Source of the DNA: UMGS1519 sp963621885
GTDB lineage: Bacteria; Actinomycetota; Coriobacteriia; Coriobacteriales; Eggerthellaceae
Assembly: GCA_963621885.1 (NCBI GenBank)
Contig: CAVFFT010000084.1
Span: 1-9,078, forward strand
Reading direction: 5' to 3'
DNA: 9,078 bases
The notes below the pieces were generated by a model. It ran no database searches, was not told the DNA's origin, and saw nothing but the letters and a program-made list of their open reading frames with translations. The translations under genes were made by a program, and so were the position numbers. Below are positions 1 to 7,533 of this stretch, one piece after another; position 1 is the first letter of the stretch, and each line of letters opens with the position of its first letter.

Positions 1-317
1 CTCCCCCCGGAGCCGTTGTCAGTGTCAAAAACCAACTAAGAATAGGATTAAGGCACCCTCACTTCAAGGAAATGCGCAAGGCTTTCCCAAGCTTTTACCT
101 AATAGACAGAACTTTGCTAAGGAGATTTCATAATGATGACGTTTGGTATTTCATAACAGAACACGCCCGCTTGGGAACAGCGTGTGAGTATCTTCTGTCG
201 TTTGCCGAGTTCATAAAGCAGAACCACAAGGAAGGCATCTTGCTATTGGATGGCGTTTGCTTCAGCGACCCCGACGTGTCTTTATTACTGCATCTAGCAT
301 ACATGCTTCCACACTAG
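1..317 (+). CDS. 3' end of an unrecognised gene, truncated by the window edge
   Basis: The reading frame is open from base 3 to the TAG at 315-317, so the first visible ATG (72) is probably internal. That ATG has an AAGGA only 2 nt upstream, which is too close to be a good ribosome site, and the 23 codons before it read as ordinary protein. About 105 residues are visible. They contain aromatic and charged segments (for example FYLIDRTLLRRFHNDDVWYF), then a hydrophobic helix-like stretch (EYLLSFAEFIKQ), and end in LLLHLAYMLPH. I do not recognise a family. There is no obvious transmembrane span or nuclease motif. The base composition is visibly AT-richer than the HNH gene it converges on, with 41 nt between the two stop codons and no clear terminator hairpin there. 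It could instead be a short complete gene starting at 72. Confidence 0.5.
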   Translation, partial: PPGAVVSVKNQLRIGLRHPHFKEMRKAFPSFYLIDRTLLRRFHNDDVWYFITEHARLGTACEYLLSFAEFIKQNHKEGILLLDGVCFSDPDVSLLLHLAYMLPH

Positions 318-358
318 ACTAAGTTCATAGGTAAGGGCGGGTATAGTTTTGGTCAATT

Positions 359-1426
359 CTACGCGCAGGTCAAGCCGAGCTTGCGCTGTTTGCTGTTGTA
401 GCTGCGCACGTGGATGCCGAGCAGGTCGTCGTCGGGACGGTAGGACGCCGCCGAGGGGAGGTGGATCCGCCTGCCGGAAAGGGACCTGTACTCCTCGTCC
501 CTCACGAAGTCACTGACGACGAGCGTGCCCGTGTTTGGCATGACGGTCAGGAGGTGAGCGTCGTAGAGCAGGTGGATGTCCGCCCGGAGAAGGAGCCCGT
601 TGGAAACGGCATGGGACCTGCTGGACGCAAATGGGTCGATGTGCGCAGCCTGGAGCACACTTGGCGTTTCGGTGCCCGTAACGGCGCAACTGCCGTCATA
701 TGCCTCGAGCAAAGCCGCCCGAAACACGCCTTGGTGCCTGCGCCGCATGACCTGGGCAGCGGCGTAGGCCTCGCCGTCAAGCGCGTCGCAGCGTTTGAGG
801 ATGCCCCTCTCAGCCTCGGTGAGGTCATCGTAGGCGATCTCGGAGCAGAAGTTAACGCCGCCTGCCTCGGCGGAGACCGGCCCGTGAAGGGTAAACATGT
901 CGGTAATGGGGTCGTAGCGCTCGACGTAGGCAAGGCCATGCACGCGATAGCCTGCGTGCTCCTTGACCAACAAGGCGACAGGGACGCCGTCGGCGAGATT
1001 GTTCATCATCTGGGAGTTGGACCGATCTGTCCGGCGCTTGCCCGGGACCGTGGCCTGGGCGGCGTAGTCGATAGTCCAGGTGCCGTCCTCGTGGGTGACG
1101 AAGTCGGCGTCACTGTAGTCGACGTTCACGCCAAGCTGGGCGCCGCCAAACGAGCCCGAGGACACAGCAGTGAGTACGTATTGCCTCTTGCCCGCGCCCC
1201 TCGAGTCCAACGAGGCATAAGACGGGGAGTGCATGCCGCGCTGCGAGGCGAGCTTGATGCCGCCAGGGAGGCTTGGCGCATGCTTGCCCATGGGCAGATG
1301 TGCGATTATCGAGCCCTCCCTGCGAGAGAACCACTCATAGGCGGCGTGGAACTCAGGCGGGACGAGACCGAGGGCGCGCCCAAACGAGAGAAAGTTAACC
1401 CCGCACTCAACGACTTCTTCGACCAC
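359..1426 (-). CDS. HNH endonuclease with an N-terminal SRA/McrA-like domain (putative modification-dependent restriction enzyme)
   Basis: The C-terminal third is a clear HNH_2-type nuclease domain. Its AAHIDPF segment supplies the first His (about residue 262). It is followed by VSNGLLLRADIHLLYD with the Asn (about 276) and the last His (about 285), preceded by FRAALLEAYDGSCAVTG. The middle (about residues 80-185) has the pattern GTWTIDY...SNSQMMNNLADGVPVALL...YRVHGLAYVERYD...FTLHGP. I associate this with the domain in front of HNH in McrA-like enzymes, which is thought to sense modified DNA; that assignment is from memory of the family. I chose GTG 1426 because GGAGG at 1433-1437 sits 6 nt upstream. 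The other in-frame GTG at 1432 would overlap the ribosome site. The gene lies beyond the Shedu terminator, so it is a separate transcription unit. It is GC-richer than its neighbours, suggesting a different origin. The HNH call is firm; the modified-DNA specificity is inferred. Confidence 0.85.
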   Translation of the reverse strand: MVEEVVECGVNFLSFGRALGLVPPEFHAAYEWFSRREGSIIAHLPMGKHAPSLPGGIKLASQRGMHSPSYASLDSRGAGKRQYVLTAVSSGSFGGAQLGVNVDYSDADFVTHEDGTWTIDYAAQATVPGKRRTDRSNSQMMNNLADGVPVALLVKEHAGYRVHGLAYVERYDPITDMFTLHGPVSAEAGGVNFCSEIAYDDLTEAERGILKRCDALDGEAYAAAQVMRRRHQGVFRAALLEAYDGSCAVTGTETPSVLQAAHIDPFASSRSHAVSNGLLLRADIHLLYDAHLLTVMPNTGTLVVSDFVRDEEYRSLSGRRIHLPSAASYRPDDDLLGIHVRSYNSKQRKLGLTCA

Positions 1427-1432
1427 GTGCAC

Positions 1433-1437
1433 CCTCC
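1433..1437 (-). promoter_or_regulatory. Shine-Dalgarno of the HNH gene
   Basis: The minus strand reads GGAGG here, 6 nt before the GTG at 1426-1424. This decides between two in-frame GTG codons: the upstream one (1432-1430) directly abuts the motif and so has no usable spacing. Confidence 0.6.
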
Positions 1438-1572
1438 GATCAACTGATGCTAAGGATATGCGATCTGCCTAAATCCGTCGAGATCTAAAACCATCGGCTG
1501 CATTGTTGAGGTGAGCGTCTTCATTTTCCGAGCCGCAGGCGGTCGGTAAATTCCCGGCAGCGAATCAGAAGC

Positions 1573-1620
1573 TGGGCTGGCTGAGCCCCATGCAGTACCG
1601 CAGACGAATTGGGCTGGCTG
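1573..1620. repeat. Pair of 11-bp direct repeats
   Basis: TGGGCTGGCTG occurs at 1573-1583 and again at 1610-1620, 37 bp apart. The copies lie in the non-coding stretch upstream of the HNH gene. This is too little to define an attachment site or a transposon end. It could be a protein-binding pair or a small duplication. Confidence 0.4.
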
Positions 1621-1692
1621 CATAGCCGGTCCAAAGAAACGTCCGCATCCCCGTACCTCAAACCCTGAGATGACCTTCCATCCCGCAAATAC

Positions 1693-1720
1693 ATATCAAA
1701 TATCGCACCAATCAATCCAA
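1693..1720 (-). promoter_or_regulatory. Weak candidate promoter for the HNH gene
   Basis: The minus strand reads TTGGAT (1720-1715), a 16-nt spacer, then TGATAT (1698-1693). These resemble -35 and -10 boxes. It lies just past the Shedu terminator, which would give the HNH gene its own start after read-through is blocked. The implied leader is about 260 nt, which is long. The match is ordinary and could be chance. Confidence 0.2.
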
Positions 1721-1729
1721 GCAGGCAAC

Positions 1730-1773
1730 AAAAACGCCCGCACCCAAAACCTTCCGGTTCAGGGTACGGGCGT
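1730..1773 (-). terminator. Rho-independent terminator ending the defence operon
   Basis: On the minus strand ACGCCCGTACCC (1773-1762) pairs with GGGTGCGGGCGT (1745-1734) over 12 bp with a single G-U. An inner AACC/GGTT stem (1748-1751 with 1756-1759) closes a 4-nt loop. A T run (1734-1730) follows directly. It begins 25 nt after the Shedu stop codon and separates the five-gene operon from the HNH gene. Confidence 0.88.
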
Positions 1774-1798
1774 GTCACAAAGGAACGTTTTGCCTGGA

Positions 1799-3034
1799 TT
1801 AAAAGGGTATGTTGTCGTTGCAGGCCCAAGGTTGACCGACGGGTTGGGCATCCTCTTCAAAGGTGAGGAGGTCTATGAGGTCGTTGAGCTTCATGAGCAA
1901 CTCATCGTATGTCAGGATCGTAATTCCACTAAGGGCGCTACGGAAGTTCTCGAACGAGCTGATTTTCGTGCGCTCATCAAGTTGTTTGGTGTTGCCAATA
2001 ACGACAACACAGTGCGGCGAGAAGGCCTCAAAACTTTTATCGCTATTGATTCGGAGGCTATTGAACTCATTGAGCAGAGACTGGCGATAGCTAAGCACTT
2101 GATTCACTGCACCACTGAGCTCTTCGCTGACACTGTAGCTTCCCGCGCGATACGCCTTACCAAGCAGCATCGTATCCGGCCTCTTGATCTCAACGATGGC
2201 CAGGTTCTTGGTAAGCTCGTTTTGAAAAAGGAAGTCGGGTAGATTACCGCCCCTATTGCCAAGCGACTTTCCGCCCGCATATGCCTGCGATTCGTACAAA
2301 GTACACGGGAGTGAAAAGACCTGAGATATTATCCAGGCATTAGTCTCAAAGAACTTCTGCCAGTAGCCTTCCGTGTTGTTATCGAGATTCGCCTCGAACT
2401 CATCTCGGATTCTTTTCAGGCGCTCAGCGTTCATGGAAACAGAGAGGGACTGCAGGTTGACATCTTCCAAATCCTCAAGCACCTTGTGCAGTTCATCTCG
2501 TTCAATACCGCTACTGAGAAGTTTCAGCAGTTCTTGGACAAGGGCAAAGGCGTCCTGGTCGGCAATCATATGGGTTGCTGAAGGGTTGTTTCGGAGCAAT
2601 CCGAGCAAGGTGCGCGCTGCATTATCAACTGCAACATACTGCGCCGTGCCGGAAGGCATTTGCCCCATATCGCCGGCGGCTTGATATAGCTTTGCCAGCG
2701 CTTCATAGAGCGCTCTGGTCTCGCTGGTATCTAAAGTGAGCTTCAGCGCATCGCCGACCTTGACCGTACGTTTTGAAAGGAAGGTCTCCCCGCATTCACC
2801 TGGAAAGTCGGGGTCATTTTTGCCTTTGCGCTCGTAGACGAAAGAGCCTTCCACGCTGTTTTCAGGCTGCTTATCATTCTTCACGATTTTGGGAAGGAAC
2901 CTTAGGCGAGTGTGTTCACTTGGAGTCCGAAGATCGACCGGGTTGGCATCGCCGGAGTTCGCAGATGTGGACGTAACCGTGATTACGGAAGAATCGTCAA
3001 CGGCGCTGTGGCCGAAGGTGTACAAAACAGGCAT
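1799..3034 (-). CDS. sduA: Shedu family anti-phage nuclease (DUF4263, SduA)
   Basis: The C-terminal half (about residues 220-390) carries the DUF4263/Shedu nuclease fold signature. It comprises an LPDFLF motif with Asp267, then AIVEIKRP with Glu282 and Lys284, then YRAGSYSVSEELSGAVNQ with Gln312; together these form a PD-(D/E)xK active site. The N-terminal about 200 residues form the variable region that is thought to act in sensing and assembly in this family. I chose ATG 3034, giving 411 residues, because GAGGTGA (3040-3046) precedes it by 5 nt. The longer frame from ATG 3058 (419 residues) would overlap the upstream gene by 11 nt and has a GGGAG only 1 nt away. It follows the McrC-like gene by 13 nt and is closed by a strong terminator, so it is the last cistron of the restriction-modification operon. 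Shedu is normally described as a single-gene defence system, so this position is notable. All visible catalytic residues are intact. Confidence 0.85.
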   Translation of the reverse strand: MPVLYTFGHSAVDDSSVITVTSTSANSGDANPVDLRTPSEHTRLRFLPKIVKNDKQPENSVEGSFVYERKGKNDPDFPGECGETFLSKRTVKVGDALKLTLDTSETRALYEALAKLYQAAGDMGQMPSGTAQYVAVDNAARTLLGLLRNNPSATHMIADQDAFALVQELLKLLSSGIERDELHKVLEDLEDVNLQSLSVSMNAERLKRIRDEFEANLDNNTEGYWQKFFETNAWIISQVFSLPCTLYESQAYAGGKSLGNRGGNLPDFLFQNELTKNLAIVEIKRPDTMLLGKAYRAGSYSVSEELSGAVNQVLSYRQSLLNEFNSLRINSDKSFEAFSPHCVVVIGNTKQLDERTKISSFENFRSALSGITILTYDELLMKLNDLIDLLTFEEDAQPVGQPWACNDNIPF

Positions 3035-3039
3035 ACGGT

Positions 3040-3046
3040 TCACCTC
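3040..3046 (-). promoter_or_regulatory. Shine-Dalgarno that fixes the Shedu start
   Basis: The minus strand reads GAGGTGA, a 7-nt match to the anti-Shine-Dalgarno complement, 5 nt upstream of ATG 3034-3032. It lies just after the stop codon of the upstream gene (3050-3048), so a ribosome finishing that gene could restart here. Confidence 0.65.
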
Positions 3047-3047
3047 T

Positions 3048-4505
3048 TCAGTCTCCATTCTCCCAAATCGCCTTCATAGTTCCGGTATCAATCCTCTTGC
3101 CGCTCAAGTATGCATCAAACACCTCGCCGGCCGGTAACGCCCACATGTGAATGTAATTGCTGAACGGCGGCTCGACTTCGCCCATAACCTTCGCAAACGA
3201 GACTCGCGCCAGCTCTCGCAGTTCATCGTTTGCGGTCGGCACCAGGAAGGCATTGACTACATAATCGAAGCCGTGATCAAGCACGAAGTCCTTGTATGCC
3301 GACTGATAGAGAAACTGCTTCGTAACTGACTCAAGGCCCGGCTGCCTTTCTATTTTGCTTCCCACGCTGGGGACGTAGTACTTGGCATCGTAAATGCAGA
3401 ACGCGCGGCGGCCATCGTTATCGACCGCAAACGTCACGGTGTCGGGTATCAGCGTAGCCACAGGGTCGCACTCAATATAATCGTCGCCCTGACGGCGTTC
3501 CCACTTAGGGAACTCAATAATGCTCAGCAAGGTATCATGCTTGCGCTCAACCCATTCACCCTTCAGCGGGAAGTCAAGCTTATCGAGCTTCGTGTTCAAA
3601 GCATCGCCGAACGCCGTTCTGCAGGCTTCCTCCCAAAGGTGGAAGAAGCTCGTTGTGCCTAGGGCATGAATCTCGCTGCGCTCAACTGCGCTCTCGCGGT
3701 TCAGCAGATAGCGCCATAGCAGGTCGAGTACGGCGATCTTCCAATCGACGAACTGCGTCCTGCGCTCGCGCTCCAAGCGCCATTTCAACGTCTCGGCATC
3801 GCCGAACTCATCGACCTCTTCATCGGAAAGCTCAACCTCATCAAGTGAAAGCAAGTCGGCGACATGGGCATCGAAAAGTAGCTTGGAGCACTCGGTCAGC
3901 ACCGCCCGGTGTAGCCGCGTGATGAAGTCAGACTCGTCGCGCAGCGTCTTGCGCGATTCGTATTCAACGTAGACCGGGTACCCATTAGCAAGGACAGGAA
4001 GATGATTGCCGATTGTCCTGTTCCAGTCGATAGTGCCCGCGCCATTCAGCTCGCGCCCCTCGACGAAGTTCGAATACACACCGTATTCGGCGTAGAGTTC
4101 CAGCAGTGCCAGCATCACTGGCAGCTTGTCGTCGGTTCGCTCTCCCTCGTTAACCCAAATTGGCATGCTTGCCCTGCCGGAATCGCGCTTGAGAATGCGC
4201 ATAATCTGTCGCAGCTCGTCGCGCGACGGCACCCCCGTCCGAAAGTACTTCGGATACGCGATGACAACTAAATCACCGACCATGGCAATGCCAACGAAGT
4301 TGAACAGGTAGCGCTCGTCTTCCTTTGCGCCCTCCTCGTCGGAGGTTTCCACACCGTCGGCTGGCTTGTCAGTGCGATATCGCACGATCCCGCGAGCCAT
4401 TAGCTCCCCGACTACACGCAGCGTTCGCCAATCGTCCATGCCGAACTCGCCGGCAAGCCCAGCGATAGAATATGGCTTCAGCTCACGAACGTAGGCTTGA
4501 TGCAT
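3048..4505 (-). CDS. McrC/LlaJI-family restriction endonuclease subunit (PD-(D/E)xK)
   Basis: The protein has 485 residues and is the likely DNA-cutting partner of the McrB-like NTPase encoded just upstream. Family signs are FVGIAMVGDLVVIAYPKYF near residue 70-90, the EYGVYSN and IDWNRTIG segments in the middle, and a C-terminal nuclease core. That core has LIPDTVTF (Asp355) and IYDAKYY (Asp373, Lys375), giving the PD...DxK catalytic set. It is followed by a KQFLYQSAY helix and NAFLVP. This arrangement fits the LlaJI/BsuMI-type R subunit better than E. coli McrC. The ATG lies 6 nt after the upstream stop. Its ribosome site GAGGAG (4515-4520) encodes the last two glutamates of that neighbour, so translation is probably coupled. 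No frameshift or missing catalytic residue is visible. The nuclease family is secure. Whether the enzyme cuts unmethylated sites (type II-like) or modified DNA (type IV-like) is decided only by context, which favours the former. Confidence 0.85.
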   Translation of the reverse strand: MHQAYVRELKPYSIAGLAGEFGMDDWRTLRVVGELMARGIVRYRTDKPADGVETSDEEGAKEDERYLFNFVGIAMVGDLVVIAYPKYFRTGVPSRDELRQIMRILKRDSGRASMPIWVNEGERTDDKLPVMLALLELYAEYGVYSNFVEGRELNGAGTIDWNRTIGNHLPVLANGYPVYVEYESRKTLRDESDFITRLHRAVLTECSKLLFDAHVADLLSLDEVELSDEEVDEFGDAETLKWRLERERRTQFVDWKIAVLDLLWRYLLNRESAVERSEIHALGTTSFFHLWEEACRTAFGDALNTKLDKLDFPLKGEWVERKHDTLLSIIEFPKWERRQGDDYIECDPVATLIPDTVTFAVDNDGRRAFCIYDAKYYVPSVGSKIERQPGLESVTKQFLYQSAYKDFVLDHGFDYVVNAFLVPTANDELRELARVSFAKVMGEVEPPFSNYIHMWALPAGEVFDAYLSGKRIDTGTMKAIWENGD

Positions 4506-4511
4506 TGTCTG

Positions 4512-6455
4512 CTACTCCTCGGAAGAGACGTTGTCTTCGCTGGATGCAATAGTTCCTTCTTTGTAATACGCCTTGAACCCATCGACGAAGATATCGATTC
4601 CGCGTTCATCGAACGCTTCGCAAACCGCAGAATAGGAGTTCAAATCGTCAGCAAACACCTTCGAGTGTTTTGTCTTGCAAGCATCCTCGAAAAGGTAAAG
4701 CAACACCTTGTCCTTGAACGCGGTTCCGAAACGCGCGGCGGTAAGAGAAGAGGGGCCCACGAAGAAGGGGCCGAGAAGCTTGTCTTCGTTGAGCTTGACG
4801 TCATTGGAAAGGAAGTCATTGATGGCCTTACGCAGGGCGTTCCAGTTTGCCTTGAATTTGTTTTCCACACCCCAGCTGACGACAACATCGCTCAGGCGCC
4901 CCTCTTTGTCTTCAATTGGCATCTTAGCGTTCTCACCGTCATTAATCCCGATGTAGCGAAAATCCCAACGACGCTTAAAGGCCGTATCCATGGGATACAC
5001 GCCCTGGTCAGCACTGTTCATAGTTGCCCAGATGAACATGTTGGGCGGCAGCGCCAAATCGTTCTTTGCGGAGCAGCTGAATTCATCGAAACCCATATCG
5101 GGGTCGTAGTAAGTCTCGATGGCACCGCGCTCTTCCTCGTTTAAGGAGATAAGGCGCTTCGCGATATGCTTCTTCATATCGACCGGCACGGCCACGCTGT
5201 ATTCGCTCCATCCGCCCGCGTTTCGATCCAGGAGCTGGAAAACATCGCCGAAGACCGCCGCGGGGTTGGCGCGGTTAATCTCCTCGATGATGAGGAGATA
5301 CTGGTCGTAAGGATGCGTGCATGCATTTAGATATGTGTCGAGAAAAGGCCCGGCAACGTAGCCATACGTTATATCGCCTTCCTCGTTTGTGCAGGGTTTA
5401 TAGCACCCGACAAACTGGGAATACGTATAGTCGGGATAGAAGGTGACGCGTGAGACGTTCTCCTTGACGAAAGACTTCTTGGCCAATTGGTTCAGCTGAT
5501 AGGACTTTCCAGTGCCAGGCGCGCCGAAGAATATTAGGTTGCGCGGCTCGTCCACGAGAGGAGAGGTCAATTTGTTCTTCACGGTGCTCCTTTTCGCATT
5601 ATTCAATTTGACGGCTGAGACCTCATCACTAACGTGCATGCGTTCAGCATAGGACGCGAGTGTGGCCCCGTCCTTACCCTCAACAAATTTCGCCGCATTA
5701 CCCTTTATGGTCAAGTCCGGGAACAGTCCAGAACTGATGGCAGGTTTAAGAATCCGCGTCGTCCCTTGGGCTTCTTCTCCAGAATCAACGATATCAACGG
5801 TCTCATTACCGTGAAGTAGCGCGTCATAAACGCCCGCAATCGTGAATACCGTGCCTTCTTCACCCTTGCTTGTTTTATAGAGAGCTCTGCTCGCGAAAAC
5901 CGCAAGCATTCGAATCAGCTGGGATTCAAGATTCTTATCACAAGTTACTGCCGCACCAATCCAGCTGAGCAGCAGGTTCGCGAAAGAGTCTGGATCAGGC
6001 TCTGAGAGTATATTAACCAAATCAAGGTTCGCGCTATAACGAACTTGTTTCTGGTACCTGTTGCCGCCTGTTCGTTCCGCGGTGCGGCCCAATGCCTGGT
6101 CGGTAAAGCTAAACGTTCCAAGTCGCCAAACGAGTTCAAACGCTGAATTGAGCGACTCCATCTGACTCACAAGAAGCGGATTGTCTTCAAGAAAGGCCAC
6201 AATCTCATCCGTGCCCAAGGATTGATTGTGGCTGGACGCATAGTTTTGAACTGCATTGATTACGCCATCGTCGATGATGCCGCCATCCGAAGATGAGCCG
6301 TTTTGCCGCCCGTAAACAATGGAGCTAGGTTTCCCGTTCTGGAACCAGAGTAAGAGCAGGAGGGCAATAGCTGCCCTGGGTTTCGGCAGGGAAGTTTTGG
6401 TTACGAGCCTGGCGTCGAGCGCGGGCGGCTCGGCAAAGGGTAATGGTGCAGCCAT
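4512..6455 (-). CDS. McrB-like AAA+ NTPase subunit of a LlaJI-type restriction enzyme
   Basis: The protein has 647 residues. The motor is in the C-terminal half. It has Walker A GAPGTGKS at 311-318 and Walker B LLIIEEINRA at 387-396. The McrB hallmark segment ATMNSADQG is at about 477-485, where E. coli McrB has MNTADRS. The arginine-rich AFKRRWDF is at 492-499. McrB relatives use GTP to power translocation and to activate the McrC nuclease; use of GTP here is inferred. The N-terminal about 290 residues have no motif I recognise and would be expected to bind DNA or set specificity. A short hydrophobic run (about 28-38) follows charged residues but looks too short and too isolated for a membrane anchor. 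It starts 13 nt after the C5-methyltransferase stop, with only a weak AGGT ribosome site, suggesting coupled translation. The partner nuclease follows 6 nt downstream. Confidence 0.88.
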   Translation of the reverse strand: MAAPLPFAEPPALDARLVTKTSLPKPRAAIALLLLLWFQNGKPSSIVYGRQNGSSSDGGIIDDGVINAVQNYASSHNQSLGTDEIVAFLEDNPLLVSQMESLNSAFELVWRLGTFSFTDQALGRTAERTGGNRYQKQVRYSANLDLVNILSEPDPDSFANLLLSWIGAAVTCDKNLESQLIRMLAVFASRALYKTSKGEEGTVFTIAGVYDALLHGNETVDIVDSGEEAQGTTRILKPAISSGLFPDLTIKGNAAKFVEGKDGATLASYAERMHVSDEVSAVKLNNAKRSTVKNKLTSPLVDEPRNLIFFGAPGTGKSYQLNQLAKKSFVKENVSRVTFYPDYTYSQFVGCYKPCTNEEGDITYGYVAGPFLDTYLNACTHPYDQYLLIIEEINRANPAAVFGDVFQLLDRNAGGWSEYSVAVPVDMKKHIAKRLISLNEEERGAIETYYDPDMGFDEFSCSAKNDLALPPNMFIWATMNSADQGVYPMDTAFKRRWDFRYIGINDGENAKMPIEDKEGRLSDVVVSWGVENKFKANWNALRKAINDFLSNDVKLNEDKLLGPFFVGPSSLTAARFGTAFKDKVLLYLFEDACKTKHSKVFADDLNSYSAVCEAFDERGIDIFVDGFKAYYKEGTIASSEDNVSSEE

Positions 6456-6468
6456 CGTTCAGACCTAT

Positions 6469-7533
6469 CTATTCGTTCTTCATGTCATCCAATATACGTT
6501 CTGCTATTGCCTTGCCAAGAAGCGGCGGAACGGCATTGCCAACCTGCTTCATCTGCGAAGACTTACTTCCGTAGAAATGGAAGGTATCGGGGAAGGATTG
6601 GATTCTCGCTGCTTCCCTCGTAGTAATGGCCCGATTGAGGTACGGATGGGTAAACTCTCCAGAAGAGGGCGTATCGTATCGTGTTGTTATCGTCTTAGCG
6701 ATACCGTCCTTCTTCATTCGACACCAGGTACCGCTGTAGATAGACTTCGTGTGATGTTCTTCGGGCAGCATCTCTTTACCGCACTCGGGCGCAATCATTT
6801 CCAGTCTCTCAAGCGTGACCTTGCTGTGTCGTGTCGCAATGTGATTGCACAGCTCATCGGAACCGGCGCGAAGCATCCGCTGATAGTTACTCTGGGGCGG
6901 ATTCCTATATCCCTGCTCTTCGAATCCTTCGCCCGATTCGAGATAGCTCAAGTCGCTTATGGCATCCCACACGGTAGTGTGCACTCCATTGGGCTTTGGG
7001 AGGGAAATGGGCTCAGCCGCTCCGAGTTTCCCCAAGATGCACGTACGGTGTCTATCCTGCGGCACACCGAAATCCGCAGCGCACAAGACGCCGCAGCTAA
7101 CGGCATAGCCGATACCGCTGAACAGCTCAACTATCTCGTCCTTGAAATAGCCTCCTTCAGTTGTAAGAAGGTTCGGAACATTCTCAATTACGAAGTACTT
7201 TGGCTTTACTCGCTTCACGACCTCGAAGTAGTAGCGGAAAAGAAAGTTGCGCGGGTCGTTGATGCTTTTGCGGCTGCCTTTCTGCGAAAATCCCTGACAG
7301 GGCGGTCCACCGATGACGGCGGTGACATTGCCCTCGTAAGGTCCGAAGGTCTCGTCCACAGGGAGCTTCGTGATATCCTCGACTATCATTTTGGTGCCAG
7401 GACGATTCTTTTTGTACGCTTCGGCGATTGAGGGGTCAAACTCATTTGCCAGGACCACTTCGAACCCAGCCATCTCGAAGCCGAGAGAAAGTCCTCCTAC
7501 ACCTGCGAACAAATCGATTACAGTCGGTTTCAT
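6469..7533 (-). CDS. C5-cytosine DNA methyltransferase
   Basis: The protein has 354 residues, a normal length for a type II C5 enzyme. All main motifs appear in canonical order. They are I, DLFAGVGGLSLGF (7-19); IV, GGPPCQGFS with catalytic Cys79; VI, ENV (117-119); VIII, QDRHR (159-163); IX, REAARIQSFPD (about 306-316); and X, GNAVPPLL (332-339). The target-recognition region between VIII and IX is only about 115 residues, enough for a single specificity. It transfers a methyl group from SAM to C5 of cytosine and should protect one strand or site of the cognate restriction target. The ATG directly abuts the stop of the preceding methyltransferase (TAAATG), so the two are made together. All visible residues needed for catalysis are present, so it should be active. 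The target sequence cannot be read from the protein. Confidence 0.95.
   Translation of the reverse strand: MKPTVIDLFAGVGGLSLGFEMAGFEVVLANEFDPSIAEAYKKNRPGTKMIVEDITKLPVDETFGPYEGNVTAVIGGPPCQGFSQKGSRKSINDPRNFLFRYYFEVVKRVKPKYFVIENVPNLLTTEGGYFKDEIVELFSGIGYAVSCGVLCAADFGVPQDRHRTCILGKLGAAEPISLPKPNGVHTTVWDAISDLSYLESGEGFEEQGYRNPPQSNYQRMLRAGSDELCNHIATRHSKVTLERLEMIAPECGKEMLPEEHHTKSIYSGTWCRMKKDGIAKTITTRYDTPSSGEFTHPYLNRAITTREAARIQSFPDTFHFYGSKSSQMKQVGNAVPPLLGKAIAERILDDMKNE

Larger units (their letters stand above)
1438..1729. other. About 290 bp without a convincing gene, between the Shedu terminator and the HNH gene
   Basis: I see no RNA gene and no recognisable protein here. On the minus strand a frame running to 1521 ends in a TGA that overlaps an ATG (ATGA). 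That ATG opens a 24-codon frame (1524-1450) ending 23 nt before the HNH start. Neither product resembles a family, and the ATG at 1524 has no good ribosome site. The stretch may be the 5' leader and promoter region of the HNH gene, or the scar of a decayed gene. Confidence 0.5.

Noticed and set aside
410..1447. 345-codon plus-strand open frame
   Set aside because: It lies antisense to the HNH gene, whose motifs are clear. The frame is open only because of high GC, and its translation shows no known motif.
1670..2242. 190-codon plus-strand open frame across the terminator
   Set aside because: It is antisense to the 3' part of the Shedu gene and crosses the hairpin; no recognisable protein.
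5711..5905. Short open frames inside the McrB-like gene
   Set aside because: They are out-of-frame shadows of a gene with intact Walker motifs.
6340..6375. Hydrophobic stretch near the McrB-like N-terminus as a membrane anchor or signal peptide
   Set aside because: The hydrophobic core is only about 10 residues, starts about 28 residues in, and the protein family is cytoplasmic.
6319..7431. 370-codon plus-strand open frame
   Set aside because: It is antisense to the C5-methyltransferase, which has every catalytic motif in order; no ribosome site or family resemblance supports the antisense frame.
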